64,000 nt of DNA, taken from positions 248,001-312,000 of the forward strand of contig NZ_JBHUDY010000002.1 of assembly GCF_042678385.1 (NCBI RefSeq), in the 5' to 3' direction. Shown one piece after another: positions 47,386 to 55,159 of this stretch. Position 1 is the stretch's first letter, and each line of letters starts with the position of its first letter. This DNA comes from Sphingomonas_B tabacisoli. Its GTDB lineage: Bacteria > Pseudomonadota > Alphaproteobacteria > Sphingomonadales > Sphingomonadaceae. Position numbers and translations under genes: made by a program. The notes beneath the pieces were generated by a model. The model searched no databases, was not told the origin of the DNA, and saw only the letters and a program-made list of their open reading frames with translations.

Positions 47386-47745
47386 ATGTCGAGAATGGCG
47401 GCGCTGATCCTGATCATGATTGCCGCCGCGGCCGCGGCCGCCGACGACCCGATCGAAACCTATCTCGACAAGACCAGCGCCGGCCCGCGCTGCAAGGCGC
47501 CGGCAGGCGGCGACATCATGGTCTGCGGCCGCCGCGACGCGGACCGCTACCGCGTTCCGTTCGTCGTGCCGACGCCCGGCGATCCGAAGATGCGCGGAGT
47601 CCACGAGGAACGCGCCGGCCTGATCGCAGAGACAAGCCCTTGCGACCGCAAAGGCCCGTTCCTGGTCGGCTGCGGTGCCATCGGCGTGACGGTCAGCACG
47701 AAGATCGGCGGCGGCAAAGTGGAGTATCGCCCGCTTGCGCCTTGA
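47386..47745 (+). CDS. Small exported Cys-containing protein with a C-RR-RYR-P motif
   Basis: A 119-residue protein: signal peptide (AALILIMIAAAAAAA), then a mature domain with four Cys. Its centre, GGDIMVCGRR-x4-RYRVPFV, matches the 17970 protein's DTICVRR-x4-RYRIPQE, so they are paralogues of a small sphingomonad-type family (the family link is my inference). No known domain. It is divergent from glpX (50 bp). Confidence 0.72.
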   Translation: MSRMAALILIMIAAAAAAADDPIETYLDKTSAGPRCKAPAGGDIMVCGRRDADRYRVPFVVPTPGDPKMRGVHEERAGLIAETSPCDRKGPFLVGCGAIGVTVSTKIGGGKVEYRPLAP

Positions 47746-48213
47746 TCTTTCAACGCTCGTTGGGTGGGAAACTGCCCTTAAGTTCACAAACTTCCAGGGA
47801 TGAGGCGCTTTTTTCGTGAAGTTATGCAGGATTTCCGTTCTACCGCAGTGACTTGATCGAAAATAGGAAATGGCGAACCGTGGACGTTCCGCGACGAACG
47901 GCGATCGCCGCGTGGGGAGCGAGGTCGGGCATAGGCGAGGCTCGGTCATCCACGAGTGTATGCCTGATCAGCCACCATGTAGGACAGCTTTGTCTGCAAT
48001 GGGTGGAGAGCGGACGTTTAGCCCCTCTCCCGCTCCGCGGGAGAGGGCGACTCGCGCCTGCGGGCGCGAGCGGGGTGAGGGCGCTGGGCGCGGTGCTGGA
48101 CACAGGCCCTCACCCTCCCAAGCCTGACGGCTTGGGCCCCTCCCTCTCCCGCAGGCGGGAGAGGGGCTTACGTCCGCAATGGGTCGTTAGCTGCCCCTCG
48201 CTTTTACCCCGCT
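47746..48213. other. 468-bp gene-free region: unexplained AT-richer stretch followed by a repeat mosaic
   Basis: Positions 47746-48010 carry no convincing gene. There is a weak aagtt-caca-aactt hairpin near 47779-47792 and a run of T near 47810. Positions 48011-48190 are repeats: gtctgcaatgggtggagagcggacg on the left and gtccgcaatgggtcg on the right look like two pieces of one sequence split by a family D element. Confidence 0.5.
48021..48168. repeat. Family D composite repeat upstream of the hom 3' end
   Basis: The block order is the same as at 18365-18515: cccctctcccgc/gcgggagaggg, hairpin gactcgcgcctgcgggcgcgagc, ggggtgaggg, ccctcaccctccc, hairpin aagcctgacggctt, gggcccctccctctccc...gggagagggg. 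It is the best-preserved intergenic reference for the glyS insert. Confidence 0.9.
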
Positions 48214-49503
48214 TCAATCCAGAATATGCATCAGCATCGGGCGCCCACGTATGCTGGGGGAGCCTTCGAGCCTCTCCAGAGCCTGGGCGATGTTGCGTTC
48301 GGGGCTTTCGTGGGTGACGATCGCGACCAGCACGCCGCCGTCGCCCTGCGCGCCGCGCTGGATCAGGCTTTCGATCGAGACGTTCGAATCGCGCATGGCA
48401 GCGGCGATCTCGGCAAGCACGCCGACCTTGTCCTCGACGGTGAAGCGCAGATAGGCGCGGCCGCGGCGCTCGCCGGCGTCCGCGGCGAGGCGGGCGGCCA
48501 GCGAGGCGACCGGCATTGCGAACGCCGGCCCATATTCGCCGCGCGCGATGTCGATCAGGTCGGCGACGACGGCGCTTGCGGTCGGGCCGTCGCCGGCGCC
48601 GCGCCCTTCGAACAGCAGCCGGCCGACGAAATTGCCTTCCGCCACCACCGCGTTCAACGATCCAGCGACGTGCGCCAGCGGGTGGTTCAGCGGCACCAGA
48701 TGCGGGTGGACGCGCTGGAACAGCCCGTCGCCCAGCGTCTCCGCATAGCCGAGCAGCCGCACGCGAAAGCCCAAAGCCGCCGCCTCGGCAATGTCGGCCG
48801 CAAGCACATGCCGGATGCCGGTGATCTCCACCGAATCGAAATCGATCTTGGTTCCGAAGGCGAGGCTGGCGAGGATCGACAGCTTATGCGCGGCATCGAC
48901 GCCGTCGATGTCGAAGCTGGGATCGGCCTCGGCGTAACCAAGCGCCTGCGCCTCGGCGAGCACCTCGGCAAAGTCGCGGCCTTCTGCCTCCATCGTCGTC
49001 AGGATGTAGTTACAGGTGCCGTTGAGGATGCCGTAGACATGCGCCAGCTCGTTGGCCGCGGCGCCTTCGCGCAGGCCCTTAATGACCGGGATGCCGCCCG
49101 CCACCGCGGCTTCGTATTTGAGCGCCACGCCCTTCGCTTCGGCGGCGCTGGCCAGTTCAAGGCCGTGATGCGCGATCATCGCCTTGTTGGCAGTGACGAA
49201 AGCACGGCCGGCGGCGATGCTGTTGCGCGCGAGGGCAAGCGCCGGCCCGTCACTGCCGCCGATCAGCTCGACGACCACGTCGACGCCCGCCAGCGTCGCC
49301 AGCGACCCGGTATCGTCGACCCAGCGGAACGGCGAGAGATCGACACCGCGATCCTTGGCTCTGTCGCGCGCGGAAATGGCGACGACTTCGATCGGCCGGC
49401 CGGCGCGCCTTGCGATCAGGTCGCGGTTGGTTTCCAGCAAGCGGACGACGCCGCCGCCCACGGTGCCGAGGCCGGCAAGTGCGATCTTCAGGGGTTCAGT
49501 CAT
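48214..49503 (-). CDS. hom: Homoserine dehydrogenase
   Basis: Hom reduces aspartate semialdehyde to homoserine on the way to Thr and Met. It has 429 residues: a Rossmann domain (KIALAGLGTVGGGVVRLLE), the VVVELIGGSDGPALALARNSIAAGRAFVTANKAMIA segment, the catalytic domain with AAVAGGIPVIKGLREGAAANE and GILNGTCNYILTTME, and a C-terminal ACT domain (YLRFTVEDKVGVLAEIAAAMRDSNVSIESLIQ), implying allosteric control, usually by threonine. Confidence 0.96.
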   Translation of the reverse strand: MTEPLKIALAGLGTVGGGVVRLLETNRDLIARRAGRPIEVVAISARDRAKDRGVDLSPFRWVDDTGSLATLAGVDVVVELIGGSDGPALALARNSIAAGRAFVTANKAMIAHHGLELASAAEAKGVALKYEAAVAGGIPVIKGLREGAAANELAHVYGILNGTCNYILTTMEAEGRDFAEVLAEAQALGYAEADPSFDIDGVDAAHKLSILASLAFGTKIDFDSVEITGIRHVLAADIAEAAALGFRVRLLGYAETLGDGLFQRVHPHLVPLNHPLAHVAGSLNAVVAEGNFVGRLLFEGRGAGDGPTASAVVADLIDIARGEYGPAFAMPVASLAARLAADAGERRGRAYLRFTVEDKVGVLAEIAAAMRDSNVSIESLIQRGAQGDGGVLVAIVTHESPERNIAQALERLEGSPSIRGRPMLMHILD

Positions 49504-49525
49504 TTCGGAACCGCGCTAAAGAGCC

Positions 49526-50332
49526 GTGGTGCCAAGTCAATCTCCGACCATCCTGATCCTCGCGGGCAAGCGCGAGGGAAAGCTCGATCCGCTCGCCGAA
49601 AAGGCCGGCGTCAGCCACAAGGCCGTGGTGCCGATCCGGGGCAAACCGCTGATCCAGTGGGTGCTGGAAGCGGCCGAGGCTGCCTGGCCGGGCGGCCCGA
49701 TCCTCGTTTCGATCCATGATCCGGAGGTCGTCGCGCATCTGCCGATCGTGCAGCGGCTGAAGGAAGAGGGACGGCTTCGCTTTCCCGAGGCGCAGCACGG
49801 CATTGTCGAAAGCGTCGAAACGGCTGCGGCGGGCGAAGACGCCTTCCCGTTGCTGATCACCACCGGCGACAATGTCCTCGTCACCCCCGAAGCGCTGCGG
49901 CGCCTGCATGACGAGGCGATGGCGGCGGGCGCCGGCGCGGCGCTGTCGCTTGCCACGCGCGAGCAGATTCTCGCCGCGCATCCGGAAGGACAGCGCCGTT
50001 TCTACGAGTTCAAGGACTTGGGCGTAAGCAACTGCAACGCCTATTGGCTGCGGGACCGCGAGGCGCTGCGGGCGGCGGAGAGCTTCCGCGGCGGCGGCCA
50101 GTTCATCAAGACGCCGGGCGCGATCCTGAAGGCGTTCGGCCTCTGGAACCTGATCGGCTTCCGCCAGAAATGGTGGACGCTCGACAAGGCGATGGCGAAC
50201 CTGTCGCGACGCTTCCGCGTGAAGATCGCGCCGGTGTTCGTCACCGACGGCGCGCTCGCCGTCGATGTCGACAACGAACGGACCTACAAGATCGCGGAAA
50301 CGCTGCTGGAGAGCAGGAAGCCTAATGGTTGA
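49526..50332 (+). CDS. NTP-transferase (MobA/GlmU-like) domain protein
   Basis: A 268-residue protein starting at GTG 49526. The N-terminus is a nucleotidyltransferase fold (TILILAGKREGKLDPLAEKAGVSHKAVVPIRGKPLIQWVLEA). The G-x-G loop is altered, with LAGKREGKLDP in place of the usual LAGGxGxR, and the Lys and an acidic ITTGDNVL (metal-site Asp) remain. The C-terminal half (SRRFRVKIAPVFVTDGALAVDVDNERTYKIAETLL) keeps the DVDNERD-like end typical of such enzymes. Substrate unknown. It is divergent from hom, 22 bp apart. Confidence 0.8.
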   Translation: MVPSQSPTILILAGKREGKLDPLAEKAGVSHKAVVPIRGKPLIQWVLEAAEAAWPGGPILVSIHDPEVVAHLPIVQRLKEEGRLRFPEAQHGIVESVETAAAGEDAFPLLITTGDNVLVTPEALRRLHDEAMAAGAGAALSLATREQILAAHPEGQRRFYEFKDLGVSNCNAYWLRDREALRAAESFRGGGQFIKTPGAILKAFGLWNLIGFRQKWWTLDKAMANLSRRFRVKIAPVFVTDGALAVDVDNERTYKIAETLLESRKPNG

Positions 50333-50350
50333 GGTGGCATTGCTCCAGAA

Positions 50351-50441
50351 CCGTCCATCCCGAGCGAAGTCGAGGGACGCACTGCCTTGCGGGCGCGGGC
50401 GAGAACCAGGTGCGTGTCTCGACTTCGCTCGACATGGACGG
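50351..50441. repeat. Family A palindromic repeat upstream of the histidine phosphatase gene
   Basis: The arms ccgtccatcccgagcgaagtcgagg... (50351-50382) and gtgcgtgtctcgacttcgctcg... (50410-50441) are near-perfect inverted copies, matching the in-frame dnaE copy at 5071-5152. It ends six bases before the assigned start codon. Confidence 0.92.
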
Positions 50442-50446
50442 CTTTG

Positions 50447-51097
50447 GTGAGCGGCTTGCCCTTCCTCCGCGGCCGCTTCTTCATCGCCCGTCACGGCGAG
50501 ACCGTGTTCAACGCCGCCGGCCGCATGCAGGGCGATGCGATGGACACGCCGCTCACCCGCGCCGGCTTCGCGCAGGCCGATGCGATGGGGGAGGGGCTGG
50601 CGCATTTCCTCGGCGATGGCTCGCGTCCCGCGCATCTCTGGGCCTCCCCTTACGGCCGTGCGCTGCAGACGCTGGCGATCGTTTGCGAGCATATCGGCGA
50701 GGACTGGCACCGGGCCCGCCGCGACGCGCGGCTGTCGGAAATCAATGTCGGCGGGTGGGGCGGGCGCAGCTATGCCGAGATCATCGCCGAGCAGGGCGAC
50801 ATCATGGACCGGAGCGTCGGCCTGTTCGCCGTTCGCCCGCCCGAAGGCGAATGGTATGACGAGATCGCCGCGCGCCTGACCTCCTGGCTCGGCCAACATG
50901 GGAGCGACGACGGCGACAAGCTCGTCATCATGCACGGCATGTCGAGCCGTGTGCTGCGCGGGCTGATGACCGGCCTCGGCGCCGACGCGCGCTGGGGCGC
51001 CCCGATCGCGCCGAGCCTGCCGCAGGGATCGATGGTGATGATCGAGGATGGGGTGGAGCGGGTGATTCACCTGGGCGCGGGGCACGCGCCGGCGTGA
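50447..51097 (+). CDS. Histidine phosphatase family protein (phosphoglycerate mutase-like)
   Basis: A 216-residue protein from GTG 50447 (VSGLPFLRGRFFIARHGETVFN). The frame is open upstream only through the repeat. It has the RHGE catalytic motif (RHGETVFNAAGRMQGD), ASPYGRALQTL and the second His in IMHGMSSRVLRGL. It is a phosphatase or mutase of the PhoE/GpmB type, substrate unknown. It shares GTGA with the next gene. Confidence 0.88.
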   Translation: MSGLPFLRGRFFIARHGETVFNAAGRMQGDAMDTPLTRAGFAQADAMGEGLAHFLGDGSRPAHLWASPYGRALQTLAIVCEHIGEDWHRARRDARLSEINVGGWGGRSYAEIIAEQGDIMDRSVGLFAVRPPEGEWYDEIAARLTSWLGQHGSDDGDKLVIMHGMSSRVLRGLMTGLGADARWGAPIAPSLPQGSMVMIEDGVERVIHLGAGHAPA

Positions 51098-51687
51098 AGC
51101 TCTCGGCGCAATCGCTCAAAACTCCGTTCGGGCTGAGCCTGTCGAAGCCCTCTCTTTCTTTGATGGTTCGCCGAAGAAAGAAGGGAGGCCTTCGACAGGC
51201 TCAGGCCGAAGGGAGTTGGGGACGGGCTTCGGTTCTAGCTGGATTAGCCTTCGCCACACCCGCTCTCTCGCGCGAAAATCTGGGCATATTCGAACGCTGG
51301 GGCGCGTTCCGCGATGCCCGACCGCCACGCTGCTTCGCGATCGCCGAACCGGTCCGCGCGACGCCGGCCAACGCCGGGTGGCGCCCGTTCGCCAGCGTTG
51401 CCGTCTGGCCGACGCTCCACGCCCGCAACCAACTCCACATCCGGCTTCGCCGTGCGCGCCCGCAAGGCAGCCGCGTCATGCTCAGCATCGGCGGCAAGCG
51501 CTTCGACCTGATCGCAGGCGGCGCCGACGCCTGGTCGCCCGACCCGCGCGCCGATGCCGCGATCGTCGCCGCGATGCGCAGTGCCGAAAGCATGACCGTT
51601 TCCGCCGCAGGCTTCGGTGACACCTACCGCCTCCGCGGCGCCGCCACCGCCATCGACGCCGCCACGCTCGGCTGCGCGCGTCACTGA
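51094..51687 (+). CDS. Probable exported protein (IalB-like at best) with an in-frame palindromic repeat at the N-terminus
   Basis: A 197-residue frame starting at GTG 51094, overlapping the phosphatase stop (GTGA), the coupling style used elsewhere here. Residues 10-41 (TPFGLSLSKPSLSLMVRRRK... to LRQAQAEGS) are encoded by family B repeat 51121-51216 (exactly 96 bp). After it come a signal-like hydrophobic segment (SVLAGLAFATPALS) and the domain NLGIFERWGAFRDARPPRCFAIAEP ... ADAAIVAAMRSAESMTVSA ... GCARH, which loosely resembles invasion-associated locus B proteins. The insert splits the presumed signal peptide, so export may be lost or another start used. Confidence 0.6.
   Translation: MKLSAQSLKTPFGLSLSKPSLSLMVRRRKKGGLRQAQAEGSWGRASVLAGLAFATPALSRENLGIFERWGAFRDARPPRCFAIAEPVRATPANAGWRPFASVAVWPTLHARNQLHIRLRRARPQGSRVMLSIGGKRFDLIAGGADAWSPDPRADAAIVAAMRSAESMTVSAAGFGDTYRLRGAATAIDAATLGCARH
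51121..51216. repeat. Family B palindromic repeat, in frame inside the IalB-like gene
   Basis: The arms actccgttcgggctgagcct... (51121-51152) and ...ggctcaggccgaagggagt (51183-51216) are inverted copies. An inner tctttcttt / aaagaaaga pair also folds. It is 96 bp and open in the reading frame. Confidence 0.88.
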
Positions 51688-51727
51688 CCCTCGTAAAATC
51701 GCCGCATTCGCCTTACATGGGCGCGCC

Positions 51728-52924
51728 ATGACCCCGACCATGCAGATTCCCGGCCATATCGATCCCGTCCCCGTGCCGCGCGCCGCGCCCGCGCGTGCCG
51801 ACGGCCGTGTCGATCTCGTCGGGCTGTCCAAGGCCGAAATCCGTGCCGCGCTGGCCGATGCCGGCCTCGACGAGCGGCAGGCGAAGCTGCGGGCGAAGCA
51901 GCTCTGGCACTGGATCTACAATCGCGGCGTCACAGATTTCGCGCTGATGACCGACATCGCGAAGGCGCAGCAGCCCTGGCTCGCCGAGCGGTTCGTGATT
52001 TCGCGCCCCGAAGTCGTCGAGGCGCAGGTCTCCACCGACGGCACCCGCAAATGGCTGCTCCGCTCGGATGACGGGCAGGACTATGAAATGGTCTTCATCC
52101 CCGATGCGGACCGGGGAACGCTGTGCGTGTCGAGCCAGGTCGGCTGCACGCTCAACTGCCGCTTCTGCCACACCGGCACGATGCGGCTGGTGCGCAACCT
52201 CACCGCCGGCGAGATCGTCGGCCAGGTGATGCTCGCGCGCGACGGTCTCGGCGAATGGCCGAGCCAGCCGGAAGGGCGTCTGCTCACCAACATCGTCATG
52301 ATGGGCATGGGCGAGCCGCTTTATAATATCGAGAATGTCCGCGACGCGCTCCGCATCGTGATGGACGGGGACGGCCTCGCGCTGTCGAAGCGCCGCATCA
52401 CGCTCTCGACCTCGGGCGTGGTGCCGAAAATGGCGCAGGCGGGCGAGGAGATCGGCGTGAACCTCGCTGTCTCGCTCCACGCGGTGACCAAGGAAGTGCG
52501 CGACGAGATCGTGCCGCTCAACCGCAAATACGGCATCGAGGAGCTGCTTCAGGCCTGCGCCGATTATCCCGGCGCCAACAACGCCCGCCGCATCACGTTC
52601 GAATATGTGATGCTCAAGGACAAGAACGACAGCGACGCCGACGCGCGCGAGCTCGTCCGCCTGATCCGCAAGTACAAGCTGCCGGCCAAGGTGAACCTGA
52701 TCCCGTTCAACCCCTGGCCCGGCGCGCCCTACGAATGCTCGGACCCGGAGCGGATCAAGGCGTTTTCGAACATCGTGTTCGAAGCCGGCATCTCCGCCCC
52801 CGTCCGCACCCCCCGCGGCCGCGACATCATGGCCGCCTGCGGGCAGCTGAAGTCGGCAGCAGAGAAGAAAAGCCGGGCGGAGCTCGATCGGCTGGCTGAA
52901 GAGAAGCTGGCGGCGCTGGGCTAG
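51728..52924 (+). CDS. rlmN: Dual-specificity 23S rRNA A2503 / tRNA A37 C2-methyltransferase
   Basis: A 398-residue radical-SAM enzyme from ATG 51728 (MTPTMQIPGHIDPVPVPR; the upstream frame adds a basic, Pro-rich shadow). It has the CxxxCxxC cluster motif in VGCTLNCRFCHTGTMRLVRNLTAGEIVGQV, VMMGMGEPLYN, and the C-terminal cysteine region in RGRDIMAACGQLK. The residues LRAKQLWHWIYNRGV at the N-terminus are also family typical. Confidence 0.97.
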   Translation: MTPTMQIPGHIDPVPVPRAAPARADGRVDLVGLSKAEIRAALADAGLDERQAKLRAKQLWHWIYNRGVTDFALMTDIAKAQQPWLAERFVISRPEVVEAQVSTDGTRKWLLRSDDGQDYEMVFIPDADRGTLCVSSQVGCTLNCRFCHTGTMRLVRNLTAGEIVGQVMLARDGLGEWPSQPEGRLLTNIVMMGMGEPLYNIENVRDALRIVMDGDGLALSKRRITLSTSGVVPKMAQAGEEIGVNLAVSLHAVTKEVRDEIVPLNRKYGIEELLQACADYPGANNARRITFEYVMLKDKNDSDADARELVRLIRKYKLPAKVNLIPFNPWPGAPYECSDPERIKAFSNIVFEAGISAPVRTPRGRDIMAACGQLKSAAEKKSRAELDRLAEEKLAALG

Positions 52925-52928
52925 AAGA

Positions 52929-53087
52929 AAAGGATTGTTCGCGCGGAGGCGCAGAGGCGCGGAGAGTTCGGCGTTTCCGTGTTCTTTCCGGAGAAGCCGG
53001 CCCATTCCTATATTAGCTTCGCCAACCCTGCGACTTATACTCGATCTCTCTGCGCCTCCGCGCCTCTGCGCGAACCAATCTCTCTTT
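52929..53087. repeat. Family F repeat downstream of rlmN
   Basis: The arms ggattgttcgcgcggaggcg... (52932 on) and ...gcctctgcgcgaaccaatct (to about 53081) match the copy at 37952-38099, and both copies share an inner ccggagaagc segment. Confidence 0.85.
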
Positions 53088-53091
53088 CCTC

Positions 53092-53121
53092 TTGCAACTC
53101 ATTCGCATTTGCAAAGATAAT
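53092..53121 (+). promoter_or_regulatory. Candidate sigma-70 promoter for mdh
   Basis: TTGCAA (53092-53097), an 18-bp spacer and GATAAT (53116-53121). It predicts a transcript start near 53128 and a leader of about 65 nt. Between promoter and gene lies an imperfect palindrome ggttgaac-gcttaacc (53133-53148). The gggagg ribosome-binding site is just before mdh. Confidence 0.45.
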
Positions 53122-53193
53122 CCACAGCGCGAGGTTGAACGCTTAACCGTTCCAGCCTAAGCGGCCCGCGGACTCATCTTCCGGGAGGCACGC

Positions 53194-54159
53194 ATGGCTC
53201 GGCACAAGATCGCACTCATCGGCGCTGGCAATATCGGGGGCACGCTCGCGCATCTGGCATTGACGCGCGACCTTGGCGACGTGGTGCTGTTCGACGTCGT
53301 CGAGGGCGTGCCGCAGGGCAAGGCGCTCGACTTGAACCAATGCGGCCCGGTCGAAGGCAAGGACGGCAACCTCAAGGGCGCCAACGATTATGCCGACATC
53401 GCCGGCGCGGACGTCTGCATCGTCACGGCCGGCGTCGCGCGCAAGCCGGGCATGAGCCGCGACGACCTGCTCGGCATCAACCTGAAGGTCATGAAGGCGG
53501 TCGGCGAGGGGATCAAGGCGCACGCGCCGAACGCCTTCGTCATCTGCATCACCAACCCGCTCGACGCGATGGTCTGGGCGCTCCGCGAATTCTCAGGGCT
53601 CCCGCACAACAAGGTCGTCGGCATGGCGGGCGTGCTCGACTCGGCGCGCTTCCGTCATTTTCTCGCCGAGGAATTCGGCGTGTCGAAGCAGGACGTGACT
53701 GCCTTCGTGCTCGGCGGCCATGGCGATACGATGGTCCCGGTCATCGAATATTCGACGGTGGCAGGCATCCCGATTCCCGCGCTGATCGAGATGGGCTGGT
53801 CGACCAAGGAAAAGATCGACGCGATCGTGCAACGCACCCGCTCGGGCGGCGGCGAGATCGTCGCGCTGCTGAAAACCGGCTCCGCCTACTACGCGCCGGC
53901 GACCAGCGGCATCGAAATGGCCGAGGCTTACCTCAAGGACAAGAAGCGGCTGCTGCCCTGCGCCGCCTATCTGGACGGCCAGTACGGCCAGAACGGCCTT
54001 TATGTCGGCGTGCCGGTGATCATCGGCGCCGGCGGCGTCGAAAAGATCGTCGAGATCAAGCTGAACGACGCCGCCAAGGCGAACTTCCAGACCTCGGTCG
54101 ACGCGGTCAAGGAACTGATGACCGCCTGCGCAGGGATCGACTCCAGCCTGAAAGCATAA
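53194..54159 (+). CDS. mdh: Malate dehydrogenase (LDH-like type)
   Basis: A 321-residue NAD enzyme: KIALIGAGNIGGTLAHLA, DVVEGVPQGKALDLNQ, the substrate-binding Arg region VARKPGMSRDDLLGINLKV, VICITNPLDAMVWA, and the catalytic His in VLGGHGDTMVP. It catalyses malate to oxaloacetate and is the first gene of the TCA block. It is followed by a family G repeat and sucD. Confidence 0.97.
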   Translation: MARHKIALIGAGNIGGTLAHLALTRDLGDVVLFDVVEGVPQGKALDLNQCGPVEGKDGNLKGANDYADIAGADVCIVTAGVARKPGMSRDDLLGINLKVMKAVGEGIKAHAPNAFVICITNPLDAMVWALREFSGLPHNKVVGMAGVLDSARFRHFLAEEFGVSKQDVTAFVLGGHGDTMVPVIEYSTVAGIPIPALIEMGWSTKEKIDAIVQRTRSGGGEIVALLKTGSAYYAPATSGIEMAEAYLKDKKRLLPCAAYLDGQYGQNGLYVGVPVIIGAGGVEKIVEIKLNDAAKANFQTSVDAVKELMTACAGIDSSLKA

Positions 54160-54225
54160 CGTTCCCCGGCGCAGGCCGGGGCCCATTCGCGATCCGGGGA
54201 TGAACCCGGCCTTCGCCGGGAACGC
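54160..54225. repeat. Family G palindromic repeat between mdh and sucD
   Basis: The arms cgttccccggcgcaggccggggccc (54160-54184) and cccggccttcgccgggaacg (to 54224) are inverted copies with an inner atccgggga piece. The sister copy is read through in glyS (23604-23673). Confidence 0.9.
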
Positions 54226-54242
54226 AGAGGAACGGTTACAGC

Positions 54243-55127
54243 ATGAGCATTCTCGTCAACGCGAATACCAAGGTGATCACGCAAGGGTTCACCGGCGCCC
54301 AGGGCACGTTCCATTCGGAACAGGCGATCGCCTATGGCACCAAGGTCGTCGGCGGCGTGACGCCGGGCAAGGGCGGCACCACGCATATCGGCCTGCCGGT
54401 GTTCGACACGGTGGAGGAAGCGGTCGCGAAGACTGGCGCCGACGCCTCGGTCATCTACGTGCCGCCGCCCTTCGCCGCCGACTCGATCCTGGAAGCGATC
54501 GACGCCGAAGTGCCGCTGATCGTCTGCATCACCGAAGGCATTCCGGTGCTCGACATGGTGAAGGTGAAGCGGGCGCTGTCGGGCTCCAAGTCGCGGCTGA
54601 TCGGCCCGAACTGCCCGGGCGTGCTGACGCCGAACGAGTGCAAGATCGGCATCATGCCGGGCAACATCTTCAAAAAGGGCTCGGTGGGCGTCGTCTCCCG
54701 CTCGGGCACGCTCACTTATGAGGCGGTGTTCCAGACCTCGAACGCCGGCCTGGGCCAGACCACCGCGGTCGGCATCGGCGGCGATCCGGTCAACGGCACC
54801 AATTTCATCGACGTGCTGGAGCTGTTCCTGGCGGACGACGAGACCAAGTCGATCATCATGATCGGCGAGATCGGCGGCGACGCCGAGGAGCAGGCCGCGC
54901 AGTTCCTGATCGACGAGGCGAAGAAGGGCCGCAAGAAGCCGACCGTCGGCTTCATCGCCGGCCGTACCGCGCCCCCGGGCCGCCGCATGGGCCATGCCGG
55001 CGCGATCGTCTCGGGCGGCAAGGGTGGCGCCGAGGACAAGATCGCGGCGATGGAAGCCGCCGGCATCCGCGTGTCGCCGTCGCCGGCCGAACTCGGTGAG
55101 ACGTTGCAGGCGCTGTTGAACGGGTAA
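54243..55127 (+). CDS. sucD: Succinate--CoA ligase (ADP-forming) subunit alpha
   Basis: A 294-residue subunit: SILVNANTKVITQGFTGAQGTFHSEQAIAYGTKVVGGVTPGKGG (CoA-binding domain), GPNCPGVLTPNECKIGIMPGNI and the active-site phosphohistidine in GHAGAIVSGGKGGAEDK. The beta-subunit gene sucC is not next to it, although in many alphaproteobacteria sucC lies just upstream. Confidence 0.96.
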   Translation: MSILVNANTKVITQGFTGAQGTFHSEQAIAYGTKVVGGVTPGKGGTTHIGLPVFDTVEEAVAKTGADASVIYVPPPFAADSILEAIDAEVPLIVCITEGIPVLDMVKVKRALSGSKSRLIGPNCPGVLTPNECKIGIMPGNIFKKGSVGVVSRSGTLTYEAVFQTSNAGLGQTTAVGIGGDPVNGTNFIDVLELFLADDETKSIIMIGEIGGDAEEQAAQFLIDEAKKGRKKPTVGFIAGRTAPPGRRMGHAGAIVSGGKGGAEDKIAAMEAAGIRVSPSPAELGETLQALLNG

Positions 55128-55159
55128 GCGCGACCCCATCTAGAGGGGCGAGGTATATC

